From contig OU342823.1 of assembly GCA_910591455.2 (NCBI GenBank), positions 3,997,001 through 4,061,000 of the forward strand: a stretch of 64,000 bases of DNA. The letters are read 5' to 3'. The notes below the pieces were generated by a model, which saw only the letters and a program-made list of their open reading frames with translations, was not told where the DNA came from and did no database searches. Positions 53,650 through 64,000 of this stretch are shown here, piece after piece. Source of the DNA: Pholis gunnellus. Taxonomy: Eukaryota; Chordata; Actinopteri; Perciformes; Pholidae. Position 1 is the first letter of the stretch. Each line of letters begins with the position of its first letter. The translations under genes were made by a program, and so were the position numbers.

Positions 53650-55260
53650 TTTGAAAGCCAAGAATGCAAGCTTTAATTTGATATGCCATGATGTACCCCA
53701 GGTTTCTCTTCAGCACTGTAGCCAGGCTGACAGAGAGTCACAGCTCTGTTGAGCCGTGTATTCCTATAGACCTCAGTAGTAATGACTTCATGAACTTCTT
53801 TAATGATAAGATCATAACTATGAGAGAGAGCATTGGCAATGTACTGCCCTCGACTAGTACCGATCTTTCCTCAAATAGAGTAACCTTAGAAACAGCTGCA
53901 AACCCTGATATATGTTTAGATGGCTTTACACCCATCAACCTTGACTAATTGACTTCAACGATTTCTAAGTCTAAACCTTCTACCTGTCTTTTAGACCCTT
54001 TACCAACAAGGCTGCTTAAAGAAGTGTTACCATTGATTAGCACGTCTTTGCTAGATATGATCAACCTGAACTGAAGTTATTCTACTAGGCCCAGAACACC
54101 TCCGACATCAGTTATCTAACGATATAGTTTCTCTAGATGGCATCGCGCTGGCATCCAGCAGCACCGTAAAGAATCTTGGAGTAACTTTTGATCAGGATTT
54201 GTCTTTTAACTCTCAGATAAAACAAATTTCTAGGACTGCCTTTTTTCACCTATGTAAAATTTCAAAAATCAGGCACATCCTGTCTCAAAGCGATGCAGAG
54301 AAATTAGTTCATGCATTTGTTACCTCTAGACTAGATTACTGCAATTCTTTATTTTCAGGCTGCTCTAATAAGTCTCTTAAATCTCTCCAGCTGATTGGAA
54401 ATGCTGCAGCTCGTGTACTAATAAAAACTAAGAAAAGAGATCATATTACTCCTGTATTAGCTTCTCTGCACTGGCTCCCTGTAACATCTAGAATAGAATT
54501 TAAAATCATTTTACTTGCCTACAAAGCTCGAACTGGTCAGGCACCATCATATCTTAAAGAGCTTATAGTACAACATTATCCTACTCGAGAGCTGCGCTCC
54601 ACTAATTCAGGGTTACTTGTGGTTCCTAGAGTCTTAAAAAGTAGGATGGGAGCCAGAGCCTTCAGTTATCAAGCTCCTCTTTTGTGGAACAAGCTTCCCG
54701 TTTAAGTCCGGGGGCCAGACACACTCACCACATTTAACAGTAGGCTTAAGACTTTCCTTTTTGATAACGCTTACCTAATTAAGGCTGGCTCAGGTTTGCC
54801 TTGGACCAACCCTTAGACAAGCTGGTATAGGCTTAGACTACAGGGGGACTTCCTAGGATACACTGAGATCTTCTCTCCTTGACTTCATCTCTGTCTGTAT
54901 GAATTGATGTCCTATTAATGCTCACTACTAACTTTACTTCTTTCCTGAAGTCCTTGTGCTTTCTCGCCTCAAAGGTTCTCATGGATTGCAGTTTTATCTG
55001 GATATTGGTCCTTCCACCTGCCATGGACCTGCTGACACCTACTACCAATTTATGTTATTAACATCACTACCCCTATTACCGAAACCATTAATGCACATTA
55101 CTGACTTTGTTTATTGCCCGGAGTCTTTGTGCTTTCTCTCCTCAGAGAAGTTCCATGTATCGTGGTTTCATCTGGACCCTGGTCCATCATCCCGCCATGA
55201 CCCTGCTGACTCCCACTAATAAATAACACTCTTATTATTACTTACATTACTATTCATATT
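53650..55260 (+). mobile_element. L2/CR1-type LINE, RT core deleted
   Basis: 53690-53945 encodes the linker before RT (FMNFFNDKIITMRESI). 53985-54075 encodes a LLDPLPTRLLKEVLPL-type block. The RT palm is missing. 54150-54705 encodes the RT C-terminal part (GVTFDQDLSFNSQI, LVHAFVTSRLDYCNSLFSG, ITPVLASLHWLPV, FSYQAPLLWNKLP). Two tandem copies of a 3' UTR block (TTTCTCGCCTC... / TTTCTCTCCTC...) follow at 54955 and 55130. It is the best preserved LINE in the window but not functional. Confidence 0.85.
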
Positions 55261-55850
55261 ATATATGTTGCTGATTTATGTTATTCTCACTATAATTGTT
55301 TGTATTTGGTTGTACATTCTTTGGTTGCCATGGTTTCTCATGCATCAATTATTAGGAAACACAATTATTATTACACAGAAGAGCAGAAAACACAGGCCTA
55401 CAGATAAATGATGCTACTTAGTTATTCTCTGACAAATCACTACTGTAATTAAATACCCCTGCAGTATAGTATAGCAAAGTTCAACTAGGCCCACAAAAGA
55501 GTTGTGCTTTGTCTCGTAGTGGCGCTTCACATTACTGCTTTTAATTATAGTCATGGCCTCTGAACATATGAGACCTACTTGTTTTAAACTGCCCGTGTGA
55601 AGAATTAACCTATTAGAGTCTGTTCATTCTTGGTTAAAGACTCTGGTCTCTCTGGTCTCTCTGAACACTCTTGTCTTTTGGAGAACGTGTAATGTGAAAT
55701 AACGTCTGACTCACGTTATTCTTCTACTCTTCGTTCTCTTTCCTCGTCTCTTGAGTCGGGAACCTTGTCGGAATATACGTATGTGATTGGCTGAGCAGCA
55801 TCACCAAAATTAAATAATTCTCAATTATCTATCGGTTTTAGGTCAGGGGT
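55261..55850. other. No gene recognised
   Basis: Intergenic. A short stem CAGGGGTC/GACCCCTG at 55844-55870 borders the next retroelement fragment. Confidence 0.4.
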
Positions 55851-55869
55851 CTGCCTATTGTTGACCCCT

Positions 55870-56170
55870 GCTCTACTGTATTAGTAAGGGACTCTCACGC
55901 AGTGAAGCAAGATATCCAGTGCACAAGCTTGAATTCTTGGCCCATAAATGGGCAATCACATAAAAGTTTCACGATTACCTGTATGGGAACTCCTTCACTG
56001 TTGTCACAGACAACAACCCTTTGACATACCTACTTACCACTGCCAAGCTTGACGCTGCCGTTGGTTAGCCGCGCTGTCAACATTCACTTTTGACATAAAG
56101 TATCGAGCTGGTAACCAGAATATGGATGTGGATGGTCTGTCAAGGAGACCCCATGGTAAAATGATGCCAT
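55870..56170 (+). mobile_element. Ty3/gypsy RNase H fragment
   Basis: The translation YPVHKLEFLAHKWAIT, FHDYLYGNSFTVVTDNNPLT and YLLTTAKLDAA, followed in a shifted frame by a degraded NMDADGLSRRPHG-type end, is the RNase H of a gypsy element. It contains stops and a frameshift. It may be the missing half of the same family as 43.2-46.8 kb, though the pieces are 9 kb apart. Confidence 0.75.
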
Positions 56171-56680
56171 ATCACAAAATGCCAAAGGATTGGCCATTTC
56201 ACTTCCCACCTAATGGCATCCATGGATGAGTTTGAACCAGTGTTGGAATCTGACCATGTGACTCGCCATGTGCTTTGAGACAAAGAAATCAGGCCTTCCT
56301 TTTTGCAGAGCAACCTGGAGCCTGATTTGGGGTTGATAAGGGCCAAACCCCCCCCCAATAAAACAATTTCACACACTCTTGTGAAATTCTGAGGTAGTTT
56401 GGTTGAGAGACCAGGGATGCCGAGGCGGAACTTCCGGTTTCACGGCCGGAAGTGATTAGCCTTATAAAACCGCTGAGAACGCTTGAGCGCATCGCTATTC
56501 CCCCGACCCCGTGTCGGTGCTCGGTAGCACGCACGCAACTTTTGCCGTTTTAAGAAAATCCTAGGTTTGACAGTTTTAGATTCGCTGGACGTATCTACTG
56601 GACTGTTTCAAGAAGAAGATTCCATCAGAGGATCTCTGTGCTGGTGCATAAGTATGATTACAGAGCAAATGCATATAAGA
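56171..56680. other. Unassigned sequence after the gypsy fragment
   Basis: Includes CCCCCCCCCAATAAA near 56350. No coding exon recognised. Confidence 0.4.
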
Positions 56681-56689
56681 AAAACACTT

Positions 56690-57005
56690 AAATAACTTTG
56701 AGATATGACTCATTTTGAAGGTCAAAGGTCAAACATATCTGATAAAAAAATCAGTCAACGTTCAAGCCAGAATATTTAAAAAATAATAGCTATCTGAAAG
56801 CTTATACACCTCATCTAGTGAACTTGAAAAAGGGGCTTTATAAAAATACTTAAATAGGTGTGAGATATGAAATTAAAAGATATTAGAGATTAAAAGTCAA
56901 ATGTATCCAATTAAAAAGTATTCAATGTTCAAGCCAGAATATCTAAAAAGTAATAGCTATCTGAAAGCTTATACACCTAATCTAGTGAGTTTGTCCAAAA
57001 GGACA
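56690..57005. repeat. Two tandem ~180-bp units
   Basis: Both units contain GTTCAAGCCAGAATAT, TAATAGCTATCTGAAAGCTT and ATACACCTNATCTAGTGA. Units start near 56690 and 56870. Confidence 0.8.
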
Positions 57006-57009
57006 AAAA

Positions 57010-58300
57010 GTTAAACAACTAAATATGGGTGAATTATGCCGTCAGGACCCGAAGCAGTATGGCTTTTTATAGCAAGGATATTTGACGTCACCTCCAAAGG
57101 AGTGATCAGGCTGCAGAACACGGAATTGTTAACACGGCCGACGCCCTCAAACTGCCCCAGTCCACCGAACGTCCCGACGTTGCCCCACCGGCCTCCTTTG
57201 AACACGGATGTGATCTCACTCTCTCCCCCAAACCATATTTCCTCAAATCCCTCATCGGGTCCTTGTGACGTGTGGCCCGATGTGAGGATAATTCCAAATA
57301 CACACATCAAATCTCTTCCTAACAAATTTATAGGGCAGCAATCAGACAGCAGAAATGAGTGTTTAACTGTGATATCATCTAATGTACAGGACAAGGGCTT
57401 TGTGTATGGCTCACTAATTGGTATGCCTCCTGAGCCAATGGTCCCGCAATACCTTCCATTCTTTTTGGGAGGGACAGGTAAAGCAGACGTACAGAACTCC
57501 TGAGTCAGTTAAAAATGTAACATTTTTATCTAGTTAACATAATCGGTGGTAACTTTCTAATACCTTCATTTTCATTCGAATACACATGGTATGTGGGTGT
57601 TAGTGGTGTTTGTCTAGTTTCTAATGCGTGTATTGAATGTACAAGGTTGTCATAGTCAGAATCTAAAGTTAACTCACCCTCTGTGTTGTAATGTGTGTGC
57701 GTTGCTGGTCCATCGCTGAGGTCCGCCCCGCCGCGCCTGCTCCTCCCCTCTTGACTGCTGATGTTGAGCCCTCCCACCAGTCTTTGTTCCATGGAGATTG
57801 GTGGCCGTCTCTTCTCCTATGTCCGGATTGGCCACATTGATGACACACAACGTTTTCATCTGGTGTGTGTGTCTCAAAGTCTCTGCCTCTCTGTTTTCCT
57901 CTTTTGGCCCTGTTGTCTCTGTCCTTTCTTCCTCACCTGTCATGGCCTGATTCCATTGTCAGCTGGGCATCTTCGGGTTGGCGCTGACGAAAGTCTTTGC
58001 TTGTTGTCTGTTGTTGTTCTGCTCCTCAGCGTGTTCAGCATGTTGCAGTCTTCCATGTCACACAACTCTCTTTGGTGTGATGTTTTCCAGATTCATAGAT
58101 GACGTAAAAGCCTCCTTACAAAGTTCAGTCAGAGCTGTCACTGCATAGTTATACGGCCAGACTTTGGATGAGTCTCGTTCGTCTTCTTCAACCTCGGAGT
58201 GTTGACTGGTGGGTGTTGGCGGTCATGTTGTTTGTGCCTGGGGAGCATACGGCAGCGGCATTGCGGAGTCAGATCAGGATCCGCTCGACCATGTACCATA
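57010..58300 (-). pseudogene. Endogenous retrovirus Gag C-terminus and protease (minus strand)
   Basis: On the minus strand a zinc knuckle begins at about 57845 (CHQCGQSGHRRRD, with the final Cys position lost). It is followed by a basic stretch, a linker and, at about 57400-57290, a protease-like end (SDCCPINLLGRDLM). Frames are broken. Order and orientation (gag then protease toward lower coordinates) show that this half is inverted relative to the pol fragment that follows at 58.8 kb. No envelope or LTR was identified. It is an old fossil with no functional product expected. Confidence 0.65.
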
Positions 58301-58839
58301 AATAAAAAAACAAAAACAAAGTTCAGCAGTAAATTTTCCTTTTTTATCAGTCTTATTTTCCCTGTCTGTCTGACATTCATTTCTTAATCTCTTTCTTTCC
58401 CACATTTTTTTTCCCTCTGTAAAAAAACATTTCTTTCTTTTTTTTTACTCTTTTTTTTGCTTTTCTGCTTTGCCTCTCTCTCTGCTCCAAACACGTTTGA
58501 GTTGATCCAATTTATTTTATTTATAGGCTAAAGACTGCCTTTTTCAGGGAACCCCAATTTGATCCATTTTCCAATTGTTTGGCCGTCTGATTATCTTTGT
58601 CCCACATGTATTTTATTATTGGAGATAAGACCTTGCATCAGGCTGCTTAGGCTCAGACTAACTTTGACTTTTACCCATTTTCTCTAGTTACTGTTGATTC
58701 TGGTATCTTCAAAACCAATCTGGTCCAATCAATCAACTTGAAAGGATACACCAAATCTTCTAAAAACACTTCAAGTTATACTAAGACTCTAATGTCCAGC
58801 ACCCTTATGTGCGAGAATTAAGTTTACCACTTCAAAGTG

Positions 58840-60900
58840 TCTATTCCATCACAACATTATTTCTCACCAGGTGGGATTCTTTTTCTGGTTCCAGGATCGG
58901 TACGGCAATCTCGAACCCCGTCTGACGACAGCCTCTCACCTGTACAGTATGAAAGGCGATGTATACAAAACAAGATGTACATCGTTGCCAACGGTAAAAA
59001 GAGTCACTCACCTTATGTTTGATAAGAAAACACACCCCGGTTTAAAATGTTCCATCTGTCGACATGGCTGAGCTGTCCGAGGTGCCCTCCTCTTTATGGT
59101 CTGCGCACAAATATAACGTAGTAGGACTGGTGAGGGTGCGACACCTCTGGTGGTTCACCCACAATCTGATTTACGTCCATGCATGAAGCAATATCCACTC
59201 AAACAAGAGGCTGTTGATGGTATTACACCCGTTCTTGAGTCTTTATTGAAGGCTGGTGTAATAGTCAAATGTTATGATTCACCGGTGCGCACACCAATTT
59301 TTCCAGTAAAGAAAATGTGAGACATGGGGGGAACCGACTGAGTGACGATTTGTTTAAGATTTACAAGCTTTACAAGCTTTACAAGCTATGGCGCACCCGC
59401 GAGCACCTACAATTTCTCACACACCATTATGTCACTCATCCCTCCAGACACGACCCATTTTTCGTCGGCGACTTGGCCAATGCATTATTTCCTGTACCTG
59501 TGCACAAAGACAGACCATTTTGGTTTGCTTTTTCATTTAAAGGAAGAAGCTCGACCTGGACCCGGTGTCCCCAGGGATATTCAGAGAGCCCTGGTGTATT
59601 AAACAGTGCCGTGAGAGACAATTTGGCTAATTTACACTTCCAAAATAGTTGTGCCTTGTTACAGTATGTTGATGACATCATGATTTGCAGCCCCACAGAA
59701 GAAGCATGCAAATTAGAGTAATTTACAATTACAGTTATCCTACTTAAATCTTTGGCTGCAAATGGTCACAAGGCTATCTGTCCAAATTGCAATTTGCTCC
59801 TGATAAAGTTTCATATCTGGGACATGTGATCACAGCAGAGAGCAAAACCCTCTCTCCCAAAAGAATACAGGCAATTCAAAATGTGCCTAAACTACAAACT
59901 AAGAAACAAATGATGAGCTTTATAGGAATGACAATCATATATTAGATCAGTGGATCCCAACTATTCTGAAAGAGAGGCTTTCCTCTCTTGCATGATTCAT
60001 GGTAAACATCTTTCTGCGCATAAAGAACTGACCCGGACTGACTCCTCGACTGAGGCCTTTAATGACATTAAGAGCGCATTACTGTCAGCTCTGACATTGG
60101 ACTACCTAAACTTGACACACCGTTCACACAGTACGTTGACCAAAGAGACGGTTACATGACATTAGTTTTGACTCAGGGACTTGGGAGAAAACAAAGTCCT
60201 GTTGCATATTTCTCTACTAGACTAGAGCCTGCAGCAGCTGACCTTCCTCTGTGTCTGTGTGCTGTTGCACGTGACATTGTTGTTTATGGTGAGCTCATAC
60301 TCAAGGTTCCTTATGCTGTATCACACATTAGATTAATACATTATATTTGCCTAATATTACTTTGAAACAATGTTCTATCTTTAATCCTGCTAATCCTGCT
60401 CCTGCTACTAAATAACTATTTTGATTTCTCCTGAACAGATCTGCACATGGAGACCTCAGAGACATGCCCACCAAATGCTGATTTACAACTGTTAGTGGAC
60501 GGTTTGGTATCCCGCTCGCCGGACACGGGAGAAGGGTTGGTTGGGTTTGCTATAGTCTCATCATACGACACTCTGTGCAGCGGTAAATTGGCATCACACT
60601 TTTCTGCTCAAGCTGCAGATCCTGAGGCTCTTACAGAAGTCTGTAAGCGCGCTGTCGACAGAACAGTTAACATTTACACAGACTCTAGTTATGCCTTCGG
60701 TGTAGTGCACGACTTTGGTGCCCTGTGGGAACACAGAGGTTTTTGGAAATAATCCAGCAAGCCCATTCCTCACCACCGTCTCGTGGCCGACCTGCTAGAA
60801 GCCATACTGCTCTCTGAGACTGTCTGTGTTATGTTATGAAATATGATGCTCACACTAATGCTGATTTTTCAGATTATTTTTATGTATGATGTTCAAGAAT
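58840..60900 (+). pseudogene. Endogenous retrovirus pol fossil: RT and RNase H (plus strand)
   Basis: The RT start lies at about 59150-59310 (KQYPLKQEAVDGI, SPVRTPIFPVKK). The palm carries YVDD at 59665-59676, with PQGYSESPGVLNSA upstream. The connection region is at about 59810-59930 (LGHVITAESKT), and RNase H is at 60450-60760 (LQLLVDGL, NIYTDSSYAFGVVHDFGALW). Several stops and frameshifts are present, and the part between the RT fingers and palm is shortened. No integrase was recognised. The YVDD box and RNase H spacing are retroviral rather than gypsy-like. Confidence 0.8.
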
Positions 60901-61680
60901 TGCAGACATTGGCCTAAAGAGCAAAAGTGTTTTGCCTCATCTAATCCAGTTTACAAAATTATGGATGGGCCTAGACAATTGCCACGTGATCTCTTTTATT
61001 GTTACGCTAAATTAGCTCAAAGCAGAGATAACTTGGCAAAAGGGGGAATAATGTAATTTTATTATTATTATTTATTTAGATTAAATCTACATACTTTTAC
61101 CTTGGTAACTGTCCCATGCAGGTTTTAATCCTTTTATTCAATTGTCTCATCAAAGCAAATAAGAACACCACTTACAGTTAGTATAAATGTTTAAGAACAT
61201 TTGACCTCTTTTATACTATATCAAATTCTCATGAAAACACATGATGATGTGATGAGCTGGCCCTCTATATTTAATAATATGAATATCACTATATTCAAAT
61301 TAGTTGGTAACTGACATTAGAGAATGTAAGAGAACTGCAACAATAAATATTCATGTTATTTAATACAATACGATGCGATTTCACTGAAACAGTCACCTTC
61401 CTTATATTGAGAGAAACAACTCTAAAATTCTCCAAGACTGGACTGGTGTTTTTCCTTCCCTGTGAAAATACATTTGGCCAAAAGGGGGCAGCAAGCTACT
61501 TTTCTATATCTGTGTCAATGCAAGTTTATTGTTTATTATAATTTCCATAATTCCTAGATGTTTCAATTTAGCTAATGGGGTGGGTGCGTTGTTTGGACAC
61601 AGGCACTTCTTCTGTGTCTAAACATATATATACATACATATACTGTATGTATATATATACATACATAAATATATAAAGAT
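60901..61680. other. No gene recognised; AT-rich
   Basis: AT-rich DNA after the pol fossil, ending in an AT-rich microsatellite (61620-61680). Confidence 0.5.
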
Positions 61681-61694
61681 AAAGGTTTTTATTG

Positions 61695-62215
61695 TTATTG
61701 TAGTGATACAACAAAATTCTGTTTGGTAGCCCTCAGCCAGCCAGCAGTAGCGAACAACAACGATAACAAACAATATACAAGATTAAAATACACAATCACA
61801 AACAGACTGTGACCTGGGTGGGTTGGGTCCTTGCTAGCCTTCTTGTGTAGACGGCCAGCATACACCGTGTCCAGAGTCGGGAGCTTGGTTCCTACGATCC
61901 TCTGCGCTGTTTTAACTACCCGGGCCAGGTCTCTCTGGTTCTCTGCCGTGCAGCAGGTGTACCACACGGTGGCGCAGTGGCAGAGAATTGTCTCTATGGT
62001 GCTCCTGTAGAAATTGTCTCGGAGCTGAGAGAGGAGTTTGGCTTTTTTTTGTTTCCTCAAGAAGAAGAGCCTCTGTTGGGCTTTCTTCACCAGGTGGGAG
62101 GTGTTAAGGGCTCAAGTTATTGTCAGTACACCACTCAACCAGATGTTGTACATCATCTCTGTAATGCGCCTCCTCGTTGTTTGATATCAGTCCTACTATA
62201 GTGGTGTCATCAGCG
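61695..62215 (-). mobile_element. Non-LTR retrotransposon RT fragment (minus strand), internally deleted
   Basis: The minus strand from about 62210 reads ADDTTIVGLISNNEEA, the RT catalytic box. It then jumps over a deletion to KKAQQRLFFLRKQKKAKL, FYRSTIETILCHCATVWY and TAQRIVGTKLPTLDTVYAGR. Same family as 5560-6180. AT-rich microsatellites flank both sides. Confidence 0.75.
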
Positions 62216-62219
62216 ATAA

Positions 62220-62300
62220 ATATAAATAGTATATATATATACATAAATATATATATATACACATACTACATATATATATACATACATATTATGTACATGT
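62220..62300. repeat. AT-rich microsatellite
   Basis: (TA)n with CA interruptions, adjacent to the LINE fragment. Confidence 0.85.
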
Positions 62301-62384
62301 ATCACCTTATGTTATGATAAAATGTGCACATAACTGTCAAAACTTTGTCCTTGCAAAAAATAATCAGAGACAAAATGTTTCATG

Positions 62385-64000
62385 CAAAGACTTTTATTTA
62401 TGAATAGTCTGCAGTACTGTACAATAGCACACACTTGTCTCTATTTCTGATCATCGTCACCGTCAATGATCATTTTAAATAGACAAATATTGTGCCTTCA
62501 AAAACAGTTCCCTTTTCACAATCTAAAAATACCTTGTTCTGTTTTAAATATGTAGCATAACTTTTTGAAAATAAAATATACATTATATGAAATATAACAG
62601 TTGTTTATTGGATAGACTATATAGTACCAAATGCAATTATATGTAAATACACCTTCTCTCTGTGATTTCTTACGCATTTGACTTCTTACGCATTTCATGC
62701 AAAAAAAAAAAAAAAAGAGGAAAAAAAAAAGATGCCACGCACATACAAAAGAAGCTGTACATACTTCTGTATGAAAATAGAAAATATCAAAGCAAGATGT
62801 GCACCAATAGTCTATATCATGTTACAAAGAACTTGTAGTACAAAAAGACCAACGAGATAGGTCATAACACGTTACCTGGAACACAGAGGTACGGGTACTG
62901 GGTTGGCAACAGGACAAAGACACAACCTCGCACTGAGCATCCACTGATGAACTCCAGTCAGAGCTACTTCTATGCACGTCTACAACCAGATCCAACACGT
63001 CCAACATCAAATACTGGATCAAAGAGTGACAGGGTCAAACAAGCAGAACCAGAAGTTGCAGTTTTAGTTTTGAATTTTGGTATTACACCCAGTAAATGTA
63101 GATGTCCAATGCATAGCATAAAGTTTGGTTTGGTATGTTTTTTAATTTCTTGTATTGCTACCCCGTAAGTGAAGTGAGTGTAAACCAATTGCCAGTTATG
63201 CCCACAACACACAAAAGCACTGATATGTCAACATTAAAGTATTGAACATGTTCAGATATTGTGATTATGTGATTAGTATTCCAACAGCAATATTCTGTAC
63301 AGCATCAATATCAAGCTTCTTCGGCTGAAATACTATTATTATTATTATTATTATTATTGCCAAAACAACTCCAAATGTCTTTCTTCAATGTAAAATGAAT
63401 TGCTGATGTCCAGTTTAAATTAAGATTCGTAAACTGACAACACTGGATGTGTTACACACAAATGAAGTTCTCTACAGAAACAGTGTGTACAAGGCACACT
63501 GCGATCAATATAGCTACATCTATTATTTCCTGCGCAAAAACAAAAGCACTTCTGAAATCACTGTGAACAAAGGAAAACTCCACGGTTAAATATAGACTCC
63601 TGCTATTGCCACAAAATATAGATTTTCTTCTTCAACAGTATGAGGACGAACAAAAATAACTCTCAAATCAGATGTTTGTGACGCACAATGTCGATTGCTG
63701 ATGCGGAGACTGACGGTGCCGGAGAACGGGATGAGTGTAATCTCTGAGTATTTGAAGAGATTATCAGGTGCTCACTGGTAACATAAAGCCAATAATCTCA
63801 GCAGTGCAAACCTAATACTTGTACCAAAAGGTAGCGCTTTGAAGCAGACGTTTAAATGAGATCAGCTCCTTGCTACTCAAATCATGTCACAAATGTCCCG
63901 TATACGACGATTATATTGCTCTTATGTGAAACTATTCAAGGACCACAGTGTTTCTCATTGCAATGCTCTTTGAGTACATTCTCTATCACACAAGTATAAG
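62385..64000 (-). other. Possible 3' UTR of a minus-strand gene beyond the window
   Basis: TTTTATTTATG at 62391 gives AATAAA on the minus strand. The following 1.6 kb has no long frame, no recognised transposon and only small microsatellites (poly-A near 62700, (ATT)n at 63336-63358). This fits a long 3' UTR, but no exon was found. Confidence 0.3.

Noticed and set aside
62678..63212. Several 60-80 codon ORFs near the right edge
   Set aside because: Short, AT-rich, no motifs; more consistent with a 3' UTR or intergenic DNA.

Overview
The window looks like nuclear DNA from a bony fish (teleost, probably percomorph). It has spliced genes with GT-AG introns, many (CA)n, (GATA)n and GA-rich microsatellites, minisatellites, teleost-type L2-like LINE 3' ends, a Tc1-type MITE, Ty3/gypsy and endogenous-retrovirus fossils. 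Four host genes could be assembled exon by exon, with every splice phase closing: emc9 (+, 205 aa), irf9 (-, 439 aa), rnf31/HOIP (-, 1050 aa) and psme2 (+, 245 aa). All four calls rest on reading the translations against recalled family sequences; no database search was run.

Layout. 1-2.0 kb: the 3' part of a Pro/Gln/Tyr-rich repeat gene and its terminal exon, with a second diverged copy of that exon at 4.5 kb. 2.2-6.8 kb: nested LINE fragments and an LTR-like block. 7.7-11.7 kb: emc9, whose intron 1 is a minisatellite that re-copies the exon 1 splice donor. 13.2-22.3 kb: irf9 on the minus strand, tail-to-tail with emc9, with a partial duplication of its last exon. 23.4-38.2 kb: rnf31 on the minus strand. 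39.0-42.9 kb: psme2 on the plus strand, head-to-head with rnf31. 43-64 kb: no intact host gene was found. This part holds a gypsy-type element with an MYND zinc finger, a decayed Crypton-like tyrosine-recombinase gene, an L2-like LINE, foldback elements, two oppositely oriented retroviral halves, and what may be the 3' UTR of a minus-strand gene lying beyond the window.

How the genes relate. IRF9 is the DNA-binding subunit of ISGF3, which binds ISREs. RNF31/HOIP is the catalytic subunit of LUBAC (linear ubiquitin, NF-kB and antiviral signalling). PSME2 is the interferon-inducible PA28beta proteasome activator. EMC9 is a subunit of the ER membrane protein insertase complex. The same four genes are neighbours in human 14q, with psme2/rnf31 head-to-head and rnf31-irf9 in tandem; here emc9 sits on the irf9 side instead. 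Sequence matches to ISRE and GAS motifs lie in the irf9 and rnf31/psme2 promoter regions, which would fit interferon control of the block.
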